A stretch of 64,000 nucleotides of DNA, from the NCBI GenBank assembly GCA_038087015.1, contig JASBNA010000110.1, positions 1-64,000 on the forward strand, read 5' to 3'. Both the position numbers and the translations under genes were made by a program. The notes beneath the pieces are model-generated. The model ran no database searches and was not told the origin of the DNA. It was given only the letters and a program-made list of their open reading frames with translations. Positions 45,301 through 56,699 of the stretch are shown here, in pieces. Each line of letters opens with the position of its first letter. Position 1 is the stretch's first letter. This DNA comes from Cerrena zonata. Lineage: Eukaryota; Basidiomycota; Agaricomycetes; Polyporales; Cerrenaceae.

Positions 45301-48300
45301 TTATAACATAGAGAGATAATATCCTCCAAATTCACGCTGATTCGTGAGAAGCTTCCCGCATGCTTCCAAAGAAAGGTGTAAGAATCTAGTAGTAGGCTTT
45401 TCTCCTCGTCGATATGAATTGCCGTAATACCACTCGATGTTAGGTAAAGTTGGATCATTTGCATCTCGATCGATGATTACGCTTGGGTAAACATGTCTAC
45501 TGCGTTGGTTAGTGGGAAATAGACCAAAAGAACCGAGCCTATTTATCGCAGCTAGTTCATTATTAATGTAGTAAAAAGGCGATGTCATACTCACATTGAA
45601 TCGTTCCAGGTGCCGGTGGATACCGAAAATGATGGTTCCTCATCATCGCTCGAGCTCCATGCCATTTTTGATAGATTGTTGGGGCTATTGATGTGAAAAA
45701 TGTCTTCGATGTCTTCGACTTCAGTTGCAGATCTCTCATGTGTTTCTGATGTTTTGTCTGGAGAGGTTTTGATTGAGGTCGCAGTGTTAGACTCTTCAAG
45801 AGGAGTGACTATGTGAATACCTTCATCTGTAGAGGGAGCGCAATCTACTTGAACCTGAGAGCTTTCGACATTGATGGCGTCTTTGGGAGGTGTATTAGGT
45901 TCCGCCTGAGATACCGTGACTGTCTCCACACCCCGTTCTATCCACTGTCATAGTTTTGTTAATGTTTACCATATTTGCGAAGATAGTATGACACAATACA
46001 TACCGCGTTCTCCGTCACTCTATGATAAATCCACATTGACGCCAAGTAAGACTGAGTTTCAAGAATTGATGGCTCTCCGATAGCTTTCATGATACCCTGG
46101 TCCCGACAATCGTCGTATAAGAACGTTTGGTCCCCAATAAGAAACTGGGCCGTCCAATGGTGGCTAGACTGCGACTTCGATTGTTGTGCAATCTTATAGA
46201 GTACGCGACCTATTAGACGATAGGTTACAGTGCTTGAAGAGGTTGTATCAGAGACATTCTGTGAATGAATGCTGGCGTTCAGCGTCGGGTGGGTCAGATT
46301 TCCGGTGGCCAATAATTTGGGGAGCTCGCTCTTGAGCATCAACGAGGTCGTTGGTAGAATGGCCAGCATTTGAGGCCACCTTGTTCGAAATTCCTTAACC
46401 ACTGTGGCGTTTGATGAGCATTCACGACAGGCATCCAATGTGGATTGACGCAAGTCAGGGCCATCATGTTCCCTTTCAGCGAGCTGATCTGTAGTTGCAC
46501 GAGGAATGAAATGGTTAAGATAATCGCCAATAGTAGGGAGCTGTTATTTTACTCGTTTGGATATCCATTGAACATCATCGTCACGGATGTGCAGAAGTAA
46601 TACCGGTTTTGCAGCAACTTATGCCCTAATGGACATTCAAAGACTGTCACATGCTGTATAGCACAAGTTTTTTCTGTGGCAGATTGCGCTTCCTGAGAAG
46701 CAAAAGAGCAATGAACAACAAATGGCATTAATGATAAATAGAGATAATTTACCTCCGCTTTGGCTTCTTTTAGCATCGTTCTCATCCATCTCCTTAAATA
46801 TCCAGCTGCGTCGTCGTTATACAATCGCCACTTTCAGTATACAAAGTGTCTAACGAATGCCTGCGTTCCTGCTAGAATCCGTAAGCCGTCATCAAAGCTT
46901 GCTTTAGTCCCAGACCCATTAATCCACTCTAGACGTCGGATGAAGTCCCGTAATATTGGTTGCATATAGCAATCAATGGGCAAACTGGAGATCAGATCCT
47001 CGCGAGTCTGTTCCGGCCACAGAAGAAAGGCTCCGAACAGTACTTCCAGGGCTGTATCAATGAAGCATGAGTTTTCATGCCATGAGAAACTTTGTGTGAG
47101 GCGAGTAGGAGGGTCTGACAAAGAACCGCCTGCAGATTTACGAGGGGGAATCAGAGTTATCTGACTCTGTTACTCGCAAAGCATCCGCTGTATCAGGTGC
47201 TCGTCCATCATTGACATCATACAGTCTCCGGGTCAATCTTGTGTTGCATGAACGAGGCGGTTTGGCAACAAAATAACCAGCTATAATGTTTGTTAGATTT
47301 TTACAGAGTTTCTATATGTATGTGGAACCTCTGATGCAACCGAGGGGTCCATCGTCCGCTTAGCCGGAAAGATCATACGAGCTATGACAGGTCTTGTCCA
47401 CCAATTAATCCACGTCCTAAGTGGTTTGAAGGAGGCATGGAAAGAAGAAATGAGGTCGTTGAACTGAGCTTCGGTGGTTTCATTGGATACCACTTAGCGT
47501 CGAAGGTTATCGAAGTGGTCCTGTTCAGCTGGTGGTACTAGATTTGGGTCTTTCCGTAGACGAGTACTGATCGATAGAAATGAGTTTCGCAACCGACTTG
47601 ATGATTAGAGGCCTCATCAAGCCATGCCTGGTACTGAGCTTGTTGAGCGCTCGATACAAGTGTACTCCAATTCGGCATAAGATCCCTCAATGTAGCAGTG
47701 TACTCTTCCGCATGTGCGCTACGCTGAGATGAGGAGAAATCAAAGACCTAGAAGCAGAAGATGTCATATTCGAGCTGAGGATCTATGATAAGGATACCTA
47801 CATTCAGTAAAAACTTTGAGTTAAATTTGTCACCAGCAGCCTCGACAATGTTTCGATTCAGGTATCGGAAATGGGGACGATGGTGCTCCGTATCTGATGA
47901 GCTACCCAGGTGTAAAGCAACCGGAGCCCATGCCATCAAGACCGAATTGAATGCACATGTAGTGAGAAGTGTGCCCTCGCGGAAATAAGAATGGTCGCCA
48001 TCGGTAACAAAACCATGTCGACCGACCTCGGGCCCCGAGCTTGAATTCTCAATCCAGTCAAGTACGGATTCGGTAACAACATCCCGCATCCAGCGAGTTT
48101 GGAGAGTAAAATAGCCCAGATTGGCCATACTCGATTGGACCATGAACGGCTCCAGTGGATCGAGTTTCTTCGTCAGTTGTGTCAGGGATTTGATAGTAGC
48201 GAAACCGCCCTTTCCAGTTGCAGTGCTCATACTCTGTCGGGCATGACTCTTTGCTAAATGATAACGCGCCGTGGATGGTTTGGAAAGTGTAGGTGAGATG

Positions 48301-49417
48301 AGAGGAAGCGGGACGGACCCAGGTGCAGTAGTTCCTGTACGTAATTGGTGTGCCGACGCATTAGGGTTTTGTTGGATTTACCCGTCAAGTTCTTCTTCTT
48401 CAGTCGCAGTAAGTCCTCCACCGCCGGGACGAGGATGGCTGTGAGTATCATCATGCTCCCATACCTTGAGAGAGGTACCTTCTGGGTTCATCCGAGTATA
48501 GATCCATGTGCGTGCATCACATTGGATATGTGAGAGGGATCCTTGACAACGGTTTACGGGAAAACTGTGCTTCAATTGCCTACGACGAGCGTTGACATCG
48601 GTACATGGTCGAAGTGCACATTGGCAAGAGCTGCAGGAAGATACACCAAGACATACTCGTTTTTCGGCTGTATGTCCTCGATGCATTTGCTTGCTACCAG
48701 AACGTCATGCCCCTTTTGTGTAACGCCACTTGGTACACAACCTATCCTCATCAACTGAGCGTTCACGGTTAATAGAACCGTTGGGCCAACCTAGTACCCC
48801 CATTTCAGTTAATCGAAAGAGAGATTATCTGACGAAAATTCATACCGTTATCACTGGCAGCAGATATCTCATTTGCGGTTGCAGGATGCTCTTCTATAGG
48901 TCTCGTGTCCGCTGCGTTAGGAGCAGCACTTTCTCTGTGGGTCGGCGGTGGGGGTGGCCACGCGTAGGGAGGCATCTCTGGATATAGCCAAGGAAAAGGT
49001 GCGGGGGAAATGAGTATCCGGGGAACGCATACGGCGGAGGGAATGCAGATGGTTGACCTTCGGAATTGATTTCAAAACAGTATTAGCAATAAAGTACCGT
49101 TCGGAGTGGCCAATCTATACCATACCTTGTTGAGGAATGACATTACCCGCTGTCGGAAGCTCGGAGGGGTGACTAATTGGTCCGTTTTGAGGATGCATCT
49201 GGGACCCACTTGCACCGGAGAAGAATGAGTGTGTTGGCAGTGAAACATGTGTTGCACGAGCATCAGGGAAAGTTAGAGGATACATATAGGCTAGGGCACC
49301 AGGCGGTAGGAAGGGGGGATAGCTTCCGGGTGTGAGATTGGCCGGGTCCAATGCACTGTCTGGGTCTGCAAAAACGGAGCTCAAGACTATTATTCCAAGA
49401 ATGGTAGATAGACTCAA
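45301..49417 (-). pseudogene. MULE-like transposase with WRKY/GCM-type zinc finger and ubiquitin-protease-like C-terminal domain, broken
   Basis: In order on the minus strand: a Pro-rich N-terminus; a zinc finger (CQCALRPCTD ... RCQGSLSHIQCDARTWIY ... HDDTHSHPRP, 48400-48640); a DDE-type core (FVTDGDHSYFREGTLLTTCA, HHRPHFRYLNRNIVEAAGDK); then FKPLRTWINWWTRPVIARMI. A cysteine-protease-like part follows, with SFSWHENSCFIDTALEVLFG (Cys box) and SHHWTAQFLIGDQTFLYDD (His/Asp box, about 46100-46190). An acidic tail ends GYYLSML. Family knowledge: WRKY/GCM fingers are common in Mutator transposases, and C19 peptidases use Cys/His/Asp. Breaks: an in-frame TAA at 48378-48380, a probable frame change near 49000, and loss of the segment after VPHT near 47300 where relatives continue. 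Whether both halves form one protein is inferred from order and splice sites. Confidence 0.65.
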
Positions 49418-49419
49418 AA

Positions 49420-50090
49420 TAATAACTCACGTCGAGCCGGCTCATTCTTCGAGGTTGAAAGGCCCAAAAATTCTGCAATTCTGCGGAAAAAAGACATTCA
49501 GGAATATAGATCAAATAGTTTGACCAGGTTAAGTAGAGGAGAAGTTTGAAGTAGAGGCAAGGCTCACCGATCACAGCCCGATCATAGTGATCATACAGTG
49601 ATCGACAAGTCTAAAAGGAAAAATACGAGCGGTCCTTAGGATGTTTGCGGTGCAGAAAAAGTTTCGGTGTTGCTCACTCCAGTCCAGGGCTCGCCCTTCA
49701 TGGAGAGATTCTATGGGGAAAACAAGACCAATGCATAAAATGTAATGACACACGCAGCATAGAGCGACTGTGAGTGCCTTGCAATGTGTGGCGGAGAGTT
49801 TGATACATAAGCCCTTCGCTGAATGTTTCTGTGATCAGGATCATTACAGCAAAATTTATTCACATAAGAAGTCAGTAATAGGAAGAAATAAGACCACAAA
49901 CTCAAGGATTTGTGAAACAAGACAGCAATGGACCACAGGTACACACCTGAACATCAGATATCGGGCGAACAGTCAGATTTCTGAATGAGAACATATGTAT
50001 GGATGCATCAAGGTTAGTAAAGCACAGTATGGCAGTTAAAGGTGGGCTACATCGTCAGGATTGTGACCATGTGAGACATACGTGAACGTC
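49420..50090. other. Upstream region of the MULE-like gene
   Basis: No gene recognised; it presumably contains the promoter and 5' exons that could not be identified. Confidence 0.35.
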
Positions 50091-50094
50091 TCGA

Positions 50095-50210
50095 AACTGG
50101 GCGCCACACTTACGTTCACTTGGTTGAATCTCACTTACCGTTATTTAACTTAAGTTACGTAAGTAACTTTTGCTACGGTGTAAGTGACTCATGTACGTGA
50201 AACTAGAATA
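50095..50210. repeat. Right terminal region of the MULE-like element
   Basis: CACTTACGTTCACTTGG, CTCACTTACCGTTATTTAAC and TTAAGTTACGTAAGTAAC are inverted relatives of the words at 45060-45250. The similarity is in repeated words rather than one clean alignment. Confidence 0.45.
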
Positions 50211-50299
50211 TATTGCCCATAGACACCATGGGCTTATAGCAAGCTGACACTTGCTGGGGCACTATGTGCCCATATATAATCAATTAAGTTCCTCAATAA

Positions 50300-50545
50300 G
50301 GGATAACTGCAAAAAGGGCCTTCGGCCCTCTGGACCTAAATATTTTATTTTGGCAGTTCTGAATCTGGATACATATTTGATACCATAAATATTTTGAAAT
50401 AGGCTCGTGTCCAGCCGTTTTGGTGCACGCTTCCAGCACTTACCAAAACGGCTGGGACAACTGGGCTTGCTTTCGGCCATGGCTTGAGAGGCGCCCAGCG
50501 TGAGAGTTTGGACTTAGAAAAATCGCGATATAGTCCTACAGCAGT
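50300..50545 (-). repeat. Left long inverted repeat of the DUF6589/RecQ element
   Basis: The reverse complement shares TTTC(T)AAGTCC(A/G)AACTCTCACG and GGGCGC(C/T)TCTCA(A/G)GCCATGG with 55810-55865, and GCCCAGTTG(T/G)CCCAG with 56243-56262. Weaker similarity continues outward. Both outer parts hold a GC-rich hairpin (GGGCCGAAGGCCC here). The outermost ends were not fixed. Confidence 0.65.
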
Positions 50546-50614
50546 AGAGAGGAGCATGTTACACCGGAAGATCTACATTAGTTCTAGGCAAATTTGATAC
50601 ATATACTTGTTCTA

Positions 50615-53600
50615 TTACATGTCTAGATCAACATCATCTAGCGTTTCAAATGAGAAGTCAATGTGTGCATCCCATAAATCCGTGTCTAGTACATCATCAT
50701 CAATCTCTGACTCAGAGTCACTGGCCCTCTCCAATTCCCCGACCTCATTGCTCTCCTTGGCATAGACCTTTCCATCCTCTGACATATGGGAAATGCCCTG
50801 ACCATTGGCCCTAGCATTGTTTACAAAGTCCTGATCGGAGTTACTAGTAGGGTTGGCCAGAGGTGGGTTGCCTATCAATGGCCGGACTCTCAACCGTGCT
50901 CGAAAGCGTTCGAAAGTGGTATTGTATGCTCGCAAAGGGATTGCGAGTTGGTTGAGACCAGATACAAGGATGTTCGGGATGACTGCAGAGTCGCTCTCGA
51001 TAGTCCGTCCTAGCTCCCTTTGGTACACACGATGTGTTCGGAGTGACTTGACAATCTCACGAACATCATTTTCGAGCCCTGGTGTGTGGTGCTTGGTTCC
51101 TTGTTTCGATCCCAGCGTGCTGTTTAGCTGTGTTGCGAGCTGTCGAAGGGTATTGATACAGGGAGTGATATTGGCCAACCACTCCCATGACGCATTGCTG
51201 CCTTGCGCGCTGTAGATGACCTGTACCTTATTAGAATATTGTGTCTTATGACGAGAATATGTTGAAGTCAGCTCGCCTTAGTCCAAAAAATAAAATGTTC
51301 TTGAACCAGATCTACTGGGACCCAAGCATTATGCCGACCAGTTGGATTGAGAAGCCAGTTTTTCATCATAATATTTCTGTGTGGTAGAGTCAGCATAGAA
51401 ATGGTAGAAACAGGAGGGTACTAGGTTTTACCGTAGTGGTGTTGGCCATATATAAGTGAGATTATGCAAGAGGTTCAACGTCTCATATGCATACTTCGTG
51501 CGACCCATCCCACGGTAGCCAAGTGCCAATACCTTGAGCATGATACGGACACGACCTGAGTCACCGCTCTTGATGGCATCGGTGAACTCGCGTAGGAGGA
51601 ATGCATCACGCAAGAAGAGAATGGCATTTTCGAATACCATGTCTCCCACTCGATGGCCTGTACTGGGGACAGAGCCTATAACGTCACTTGCCACCGAATC
51701 TTCGGTTCGATGTTGACGTGCCCTAGCCAGTCGCAAGTCGGCACAGATCTTGAGGTTTGCAAACTTGTCAATTATCTGTTTACAATGGGTGCGCAAGGTA
51801 TCGAGATTGGTTGTTCGTGCGTAGTCATCAAGTGATGAGCATCCAGCAACAAGTTCGAGACAATGAATAAGGCGGCCATATAATGAGACAAATATCAAAT
51901 CATGAGAGATGCGGTAAGGTGGTGCAGAGCTGAGAACGATAGGTTTTCGATCGAGTAGAGTGTTATGGAATGAGAGAGAGCCCGGGTCTCGAGCACCTAG
52001 ACGTGGGTTTCCCCAGTGAGTCTCGGGGGGCCCACCGGCTACGTGTATTTGGTAATGGAAGAGTCCAGGACCTAGTGCAAGATTTAGAAACGACCGCTGT
52101 GGATCATCATGTCCAACACGATTAGCAGAGACAGTCCGCATACGGGAGACTGAGAGTTGATCTCCAAAAATAATCCGAACAACACGAGCGAAAATAGCTG
52201 ATGTCACATCATACCCTACTTCAGTGAAGATCTCGTCATGAACTTCAGCATTGCCAGTTATTGATGAAACATCGACAGTCATTGCAGGTAGAGGTCGGAT
52301 GTCTGTCTTGTGTAGGGTAATCTTGTCCTCAGAGTGCGGCGTTAAACCATGAACACTGTCACGAAAACGAGCAAATTCCTCTCCACCGTATGTTACGATA
52401 GCATGGAGAGCAGCATGTTCAAGACATTTTTCTAGAAATACATTCTCCTCGTTTGAAAGCAAGATGTTCTTTACAGACAGCAGAGGAGCCTTGTCAAGTG
52501 ATGCAAGCAAGTCGGAGGTCTTCATCTTGTCTTCGGTTGCCTCAAAGAGAGGAAAGATTGAGGCACATGTTCCACTCTCCATAGAATCCTTGCGACCGAG
52601 GATTTGTTCTGCAACCTTGTAGGTAAGATTCGCATTGTCGTATACCGACCCAATAAGCGATGTTCGTGCAAGAGAGAGTCGTTTCAATAATCCTGACCCT
52701 CGACCACTTCCTTCCTTCAAGGCTCACATTAATACTTGTTACTTTGAACGACTGAAATATTCTTACTTTATTAATGCTGCCCACCTGAACTCCTTCCACT
52801 CTCGAGTTGCGCTCCACCTCACTATCACTTGGGCTTTCCGACTCTGACTCCGAGTTTCCGCTGCTCGATTCCCACTTACTTGACTCCCCATCACTATCAC
52901 TGGTATCAGGGATCCAGTCCGGATCATCCTCACCCTCTGAAGAATGACCGGTATTATCTGAGTCTTTTGGAGCCTGTTGTTCACTACCAACCAATGTTGA
53001 ATAGCTGCTACAAATCCCGAGGCTATTCAAAACCGACGTTAACTGACGGCTCGCACTAACAGCATACAGGTAAAGGCCCATGACGTGTTTGACATAGCTG
53101 TTCCGTTGGCTCCGATCACCAAGAAGAATCAGAAGAGCTGAGCCGATTCTCTGTCATCGACAACATGTGAGTACACCCATACAGCCTCAATATGTAATAT
53201 TGAACATACATTGTTATTGCGCATTACAGAGACTGGTATAAGCGTTTTCATTTGACGAGTGGTAGTGCTGAAAGCGGATAGGATCGCGGACACCGTTGGA
53301 CAGAGTGACTTGATTGAAGTATAGATGCTTCGGAGATCAAAATCTTGTGCGAACTCCTGAGTGATAGGATGTTTCTGTGATTGGAGGAGCACGTTCTTCT
53401 TCACAGTCTCGCCTTCCTGACTGACACACTTTCCAATGTATGATAGTGCCCAGTCGTGAACCAGCTGACGTCCTGTTGGGCTGTTGTGTGATGATACCCA
53501 GAGGTCTAGTATGCGGCGAACTAAATCTCCTCTTGCAAAGAAACCCAAGTAACGTTCCTTCTTCTGATCAACCCGTGTCCCTGACACATACAGTACAAGA

Positions 53601-53899
53601 TCACCCCAACCAAGGCCATGGTCCTTTAGCTCTACCAGAATCTTTTCGAAGACTTCAGCGGGTTCACTTCTTGAATGTGCCTTTTGTGCGGCTTCTTTAG
53701 TCGCGATGATAAATTGTGAATGCAGTAGGGCGTCCTCGCGTTCACAATCTCTCTTCTTTTTGGCTTCTTGGTTCACTTGGTCTCGTTTTGCTTTACTCTC
53801 AGCCTGAGTGAGCTTTCGAGCCTTAAGGCCTTTTTTCCGTCTGATCGCTTTCTTCTCTTCTTGGGGTCCGGAAAGACTGCCACTGCTGCAGGTCCCCAT
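50615..53899 (-). CDS. DUF6589 protein, apparently intact
   Basis: A basic helical N-terminus (QEEKKAIRRKKGLKARKLTQ) leads to LVELKDHGLGWGDLVLYVSG and LLILLGDRSQRNSYVKHVMG. A Ser/Asp/Glu linker follows, then the DUF6589 core (51428-52720): SVYDNANLTYKVAEQILGRK, LPAMTVDVSSITGNAEVHDE, IFGDQLSVSRMRTVSANRVG, ETHWGNPRLGARDPGSLSFH and MVFENAILFLRDAFLLREFT. The C-terminal exons give MMKNWLLNPTGRHNAWVPVD and YSAQGSNASWEWLANITPCI, ending in an acidic tail LDDVDLDM. Introns are small; the one at 51227-51276 has a GC donor (AAG/GCGAGC). No stop or shift was found. The function is unknown. Conserved Asp in VDVSS, GDQLS and a downstream FEN block could form an RNase-H-like active site; this is speculation. 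The first 10 or so codons overlap the antisense RecQ P-loop, so the true start may be internal. Confidence 0.8.
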
Positions 53900-55705
53900 C
53901 TACATAACTTTGCACTCGGAAAATGTACCATCATGGTTGAACCCCTTCTTCAACTCCAAGGCGAAATGGTAAAGGCATTTGATACCGAGTTCAAGCTAAA
54001 TGCTATTGCTATTAATAGCAAAAATGGAGCACTGTGGCCATTACTGATCAGGGTATTTAATCACCTCACTTTCCGCTATTGAGATGTTGCACTTACCACA
54101 GTATGGAGATACCAGGATATTCTTGCGGCAAAGTATCAGATCATTCTCATTTAACCTGAGGTGCTACAGTCTCGCACCGTCATCAATCGCGTCCTACGGA
54201 ACTCATCATTTGCGCGGAAAGTCCTCTCATTGTTTGTTGACGAGGCACATTGTATTTCTCATTGGGGAGCTAATTTTCGAAAGAAATATGCTTCTCTTGG
54301 GATAATTCGGGCTTTCCTTCCATGAGATGTCCCAGTCATAGCAGTGACGGCCACACTCACAACACGAGTACGACGGGATATCCACAGTAAATTGCATTTC
54401 TCAAAACGAGAGAGCACATTTCTCAATGTTGGTAATGACCGTCCTAACATGCCACTAGTTGTTCGGGCTTGTGAGCATGCTATGAACACCTTTGCCGACC
54501 TGGACTTCGTAATTCCTGGGGAAGTCTCATCCCCAACTGATATAAAAAAGACCTACATTTACGTGGATAACATCACAACTGGAAGCGCTATTGTAGACCA
54601 CCTTACCAACGTGCTTCGGGAACGATCCCCTCAACTTGCAATAGAAGGCATTATCCGACCCTTCAATGCGACCCTCTCTCATGAGTATCGAGAGGAAGCT
54701 ATGCAACAGTTCCTCAATGGCAGTGTCCGTGTCCTTGTATGTACCGACGCAGCAGGGATGGTACAAATACTTTGTCAGCCCAAATGCAAATTGATTGATT
54801 GATTTGTAGGGTTGTAATATCCCTGATATCGAGATTCAACGGTGGAACTCCTCGCATCTGTGGGTACACTGTCAAGAATTGAGTTAGAGAGAACTCTAAG
54901 TGGGAGTTTGATCTGGTGGGACACTTACGGAAACGAGTTCACAGATTTCTTCAATACCATTTCAACTGAGTATCATCCAAAGCCACGTACTCGGAAGCAG
55001 CGGGGAGACACGACTACAGACAATGTCAAAGAATCAGTACCTTCACTGTTGAAATCTGAAGACATCATCTTTACCCCGGAGAACCCAGGACCGCCAATTG
55101 TTAGCCCCCTAATTGGCTATGCATATGAAAGCATACAATTCGTGTTTGAAAGCGGCTCTGATGGTCACACGCAAGATAAAACAAGTGCTACGCCATCCCA
55201 AATATTGTCAACGCTCGCGGCCTACCCCAATCCCTCAGCAACACCTTCAGTAGACCACAAGCCCCGATCGAGGCCACGCTTGCGGAAACGGGGGCAGATA
55301 CCCGCAATGTCCGACCCCTTCATGCTTCCTCCACGAAATTCCTCTAGCTCTATTCAGATATCAGGACCTGATATGTCGATGAAACCACCTTTAACACCTT
55401 TACCTGGTCTGTTGCATTACGCAGGTAATCCATCAACTCCATCCACACCGACACCACTCGCACATTGTTCAACACTGCCACAGGCAGAAGTACTACCACT
55501 CCTTGGTAAGAGTCAGGAAGGTGGAAGTGCAGTAGATGAAGTTCCAATATATGATCCTGTGCTACTCACGAACATGGGACATGCGACCTCATCACACGAG
55601 TCTCCACCGTACGGCAAAGCTGCCAGTGGGGTATTGCTTAGTAGGGGTCTGAAACGACCCCTGGTAGATGAATATGTAGCTCCGGTGCAAAAAAAACAGA
55701 GATAG
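53850..55705 (+). pseudogene. RecQ-like DNA helicase, truncated and broken
   Basis: RecQ helicases unwind DNA 3' to 5'. The frame opens at Walker A LGSGKTATAAGPHLHNFALG, then EPLLQLQGEMVKAFDTEFKL. After an intron come AAKYQIILI, PEVLQSRTVINRVLRNSSFA, the DEAH block LFVDEAHCISHWGANFRKKY, IAVTATLTTRVRRDIHSKLH, RPNMPLVVRACEHAMNTFAD, RPFNATLSHEYREEAMQQFL and VRVLVCTDAAGM/GCNIPDIE. Damage: no sequence before Walker A, TAA at 54152-54154, TGA at 54323-54325 (FLP-stop-DVPVIAV), and motif VI (QRAGRAAR in relatives) missing after GCNIPDIE. A 287-codon disordered, Pro/Ser-rich C-terminal frame follows (54842-55705) and ends PVQKKQR. It lies head to head with DUF6589 inside the same long inverted repeats. 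Confidence 0.8.
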
Positions 55706-55804
55706 GTGGTTTGTGTGTATACTCATGTCAGTTTCCGGTAAAATGACATGTAACGAGTGGAAGTACAATACACAATTATCTTCTCCGAGTCAGTGTGAAC
55801 AGCA

Positions 55805-56440
55805 CGCATGCATGCAATTTCACTAAGTCCGAACTCTCACGGTGGGCGCTTCTCAGGCCATGGGCAAAGTACTGTACTTTTACGACCATAACGGATGTCA
55901 CACGTCACAAGGCCCAAATTCACCGGTTTTTTGACATTTGTCACACGTTTTGCAGAGGTTATCCGGTTCCAGCAAACGTGTCACGGGCGCCTAGTGCGAA
56001 TAGGAATCGGTTAAAGTAGCATTTTTCAGGGAAAAAATGGTTTATAGTGCACTTTTGAGGACTTTGGGTCAATTTCAAGGTACTTAGGCTGGTTCTATGC
56101 AAAAAGATGACTAATTTCTGGCCGGATGGGTGTCATACTCAGGACGTGTCACACGTCACAGCGAGTCAATCCTGTTCCAACAACCGGATGGACCGTGTCA
56201 CTGGTCACAAGGCCATCCTTTATGGTCGTAAAAGTACAGTACGCCCAGTTGGCCCAGTCCGTTCGCAAGCTTGCGTTCGTGACTGGCCCCGCGAGTCTGA
56301 TTTTGAAATACTATTTCGAAAGCTCACCATCCTCCTTATTCCCGTGCTTGCTAAAAGGTCAAAATTTATAGGCGCCGCGCTTCGCGCAAGACAGCCATCC
56401 TTTGCCAAAACGGGGGCTGACATAATATTATGTCAGTAGT
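55805..56440 (+). repeat. Right long inverted repeat of the DUF6589/RecQ element, split by an insertion
   Basis: Matches the left repeat at 50300-50545 in inverted orientation up to CCATGGGCAAA. It resumes with GCCCAGTTGGCCCAG after the 374-base insertion at 55869-56242. The outer part has a palindrome (GGCGCCGCGCTTCGCGC) and ends near TGACATAATATTATGTCAG, itself a near-perfect palindrome. Confidence 0.65.
55869..56242. mobile_element. MITE-like insertion, 374 bp, 23-bp perfect TIRs
   Basis: Ends are exact inverted copies starting GTACTGTACTTTTACGACCA. The interior repeats TCACACGTCACA and GTCACAAGGCC motifs near both ends. The flanking sequence is continuous with the left long inverted repeat when the insertion is removed, which dates it after that repeat. 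A target duplication cannot be told apart from the palindromic GTAC at the ends. Confidence 0.8.
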
Positions 56441-56469
56441 CGGTTCCGTTTTGGTTGGGTGTGTTTTAG

Positions 56470-56511
56470 AGATATAGATGTGTTTTAGAGATATAGATTT
56501 TAGAGATATAG

Positions 56512-56547
<36 letters not shown>

Positions 56548-56600
56548 TAAATATAAATATAAATATAAATATAAATATAAATATAATAAATATAATATAG
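56470..56600. repeat. Tandem TTTTAGAGATATAGAT units followed by (AAT)n and (ATAAAT)n
   Basis: Three units of a 15 to 19-base word ending AGAGATATAGAT run into about eleven AAT units and then about eight ATAAAT units, typical of slippage arrays behind a retroelement or hairpin end. Confidence 0.9.
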
Positions 56601-56699
56601 AAGATAGATATATAGATTGTCACTAACCCTCGGCTAGAGGTCCATTCCTCCGTCAGACGTTCCCGAATGGTTCAAGGACACGCAACGGCGTCCACTCTA

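Noticed and set aside
50300..56440. Helitron, suggested by helicase and hairpins near the ends
   Set aside because: The helicase is RecQ-like rather than Pif1-like, there is no Rep/HUH motif, and the ends are inverted repeats, which Helitrons lack.
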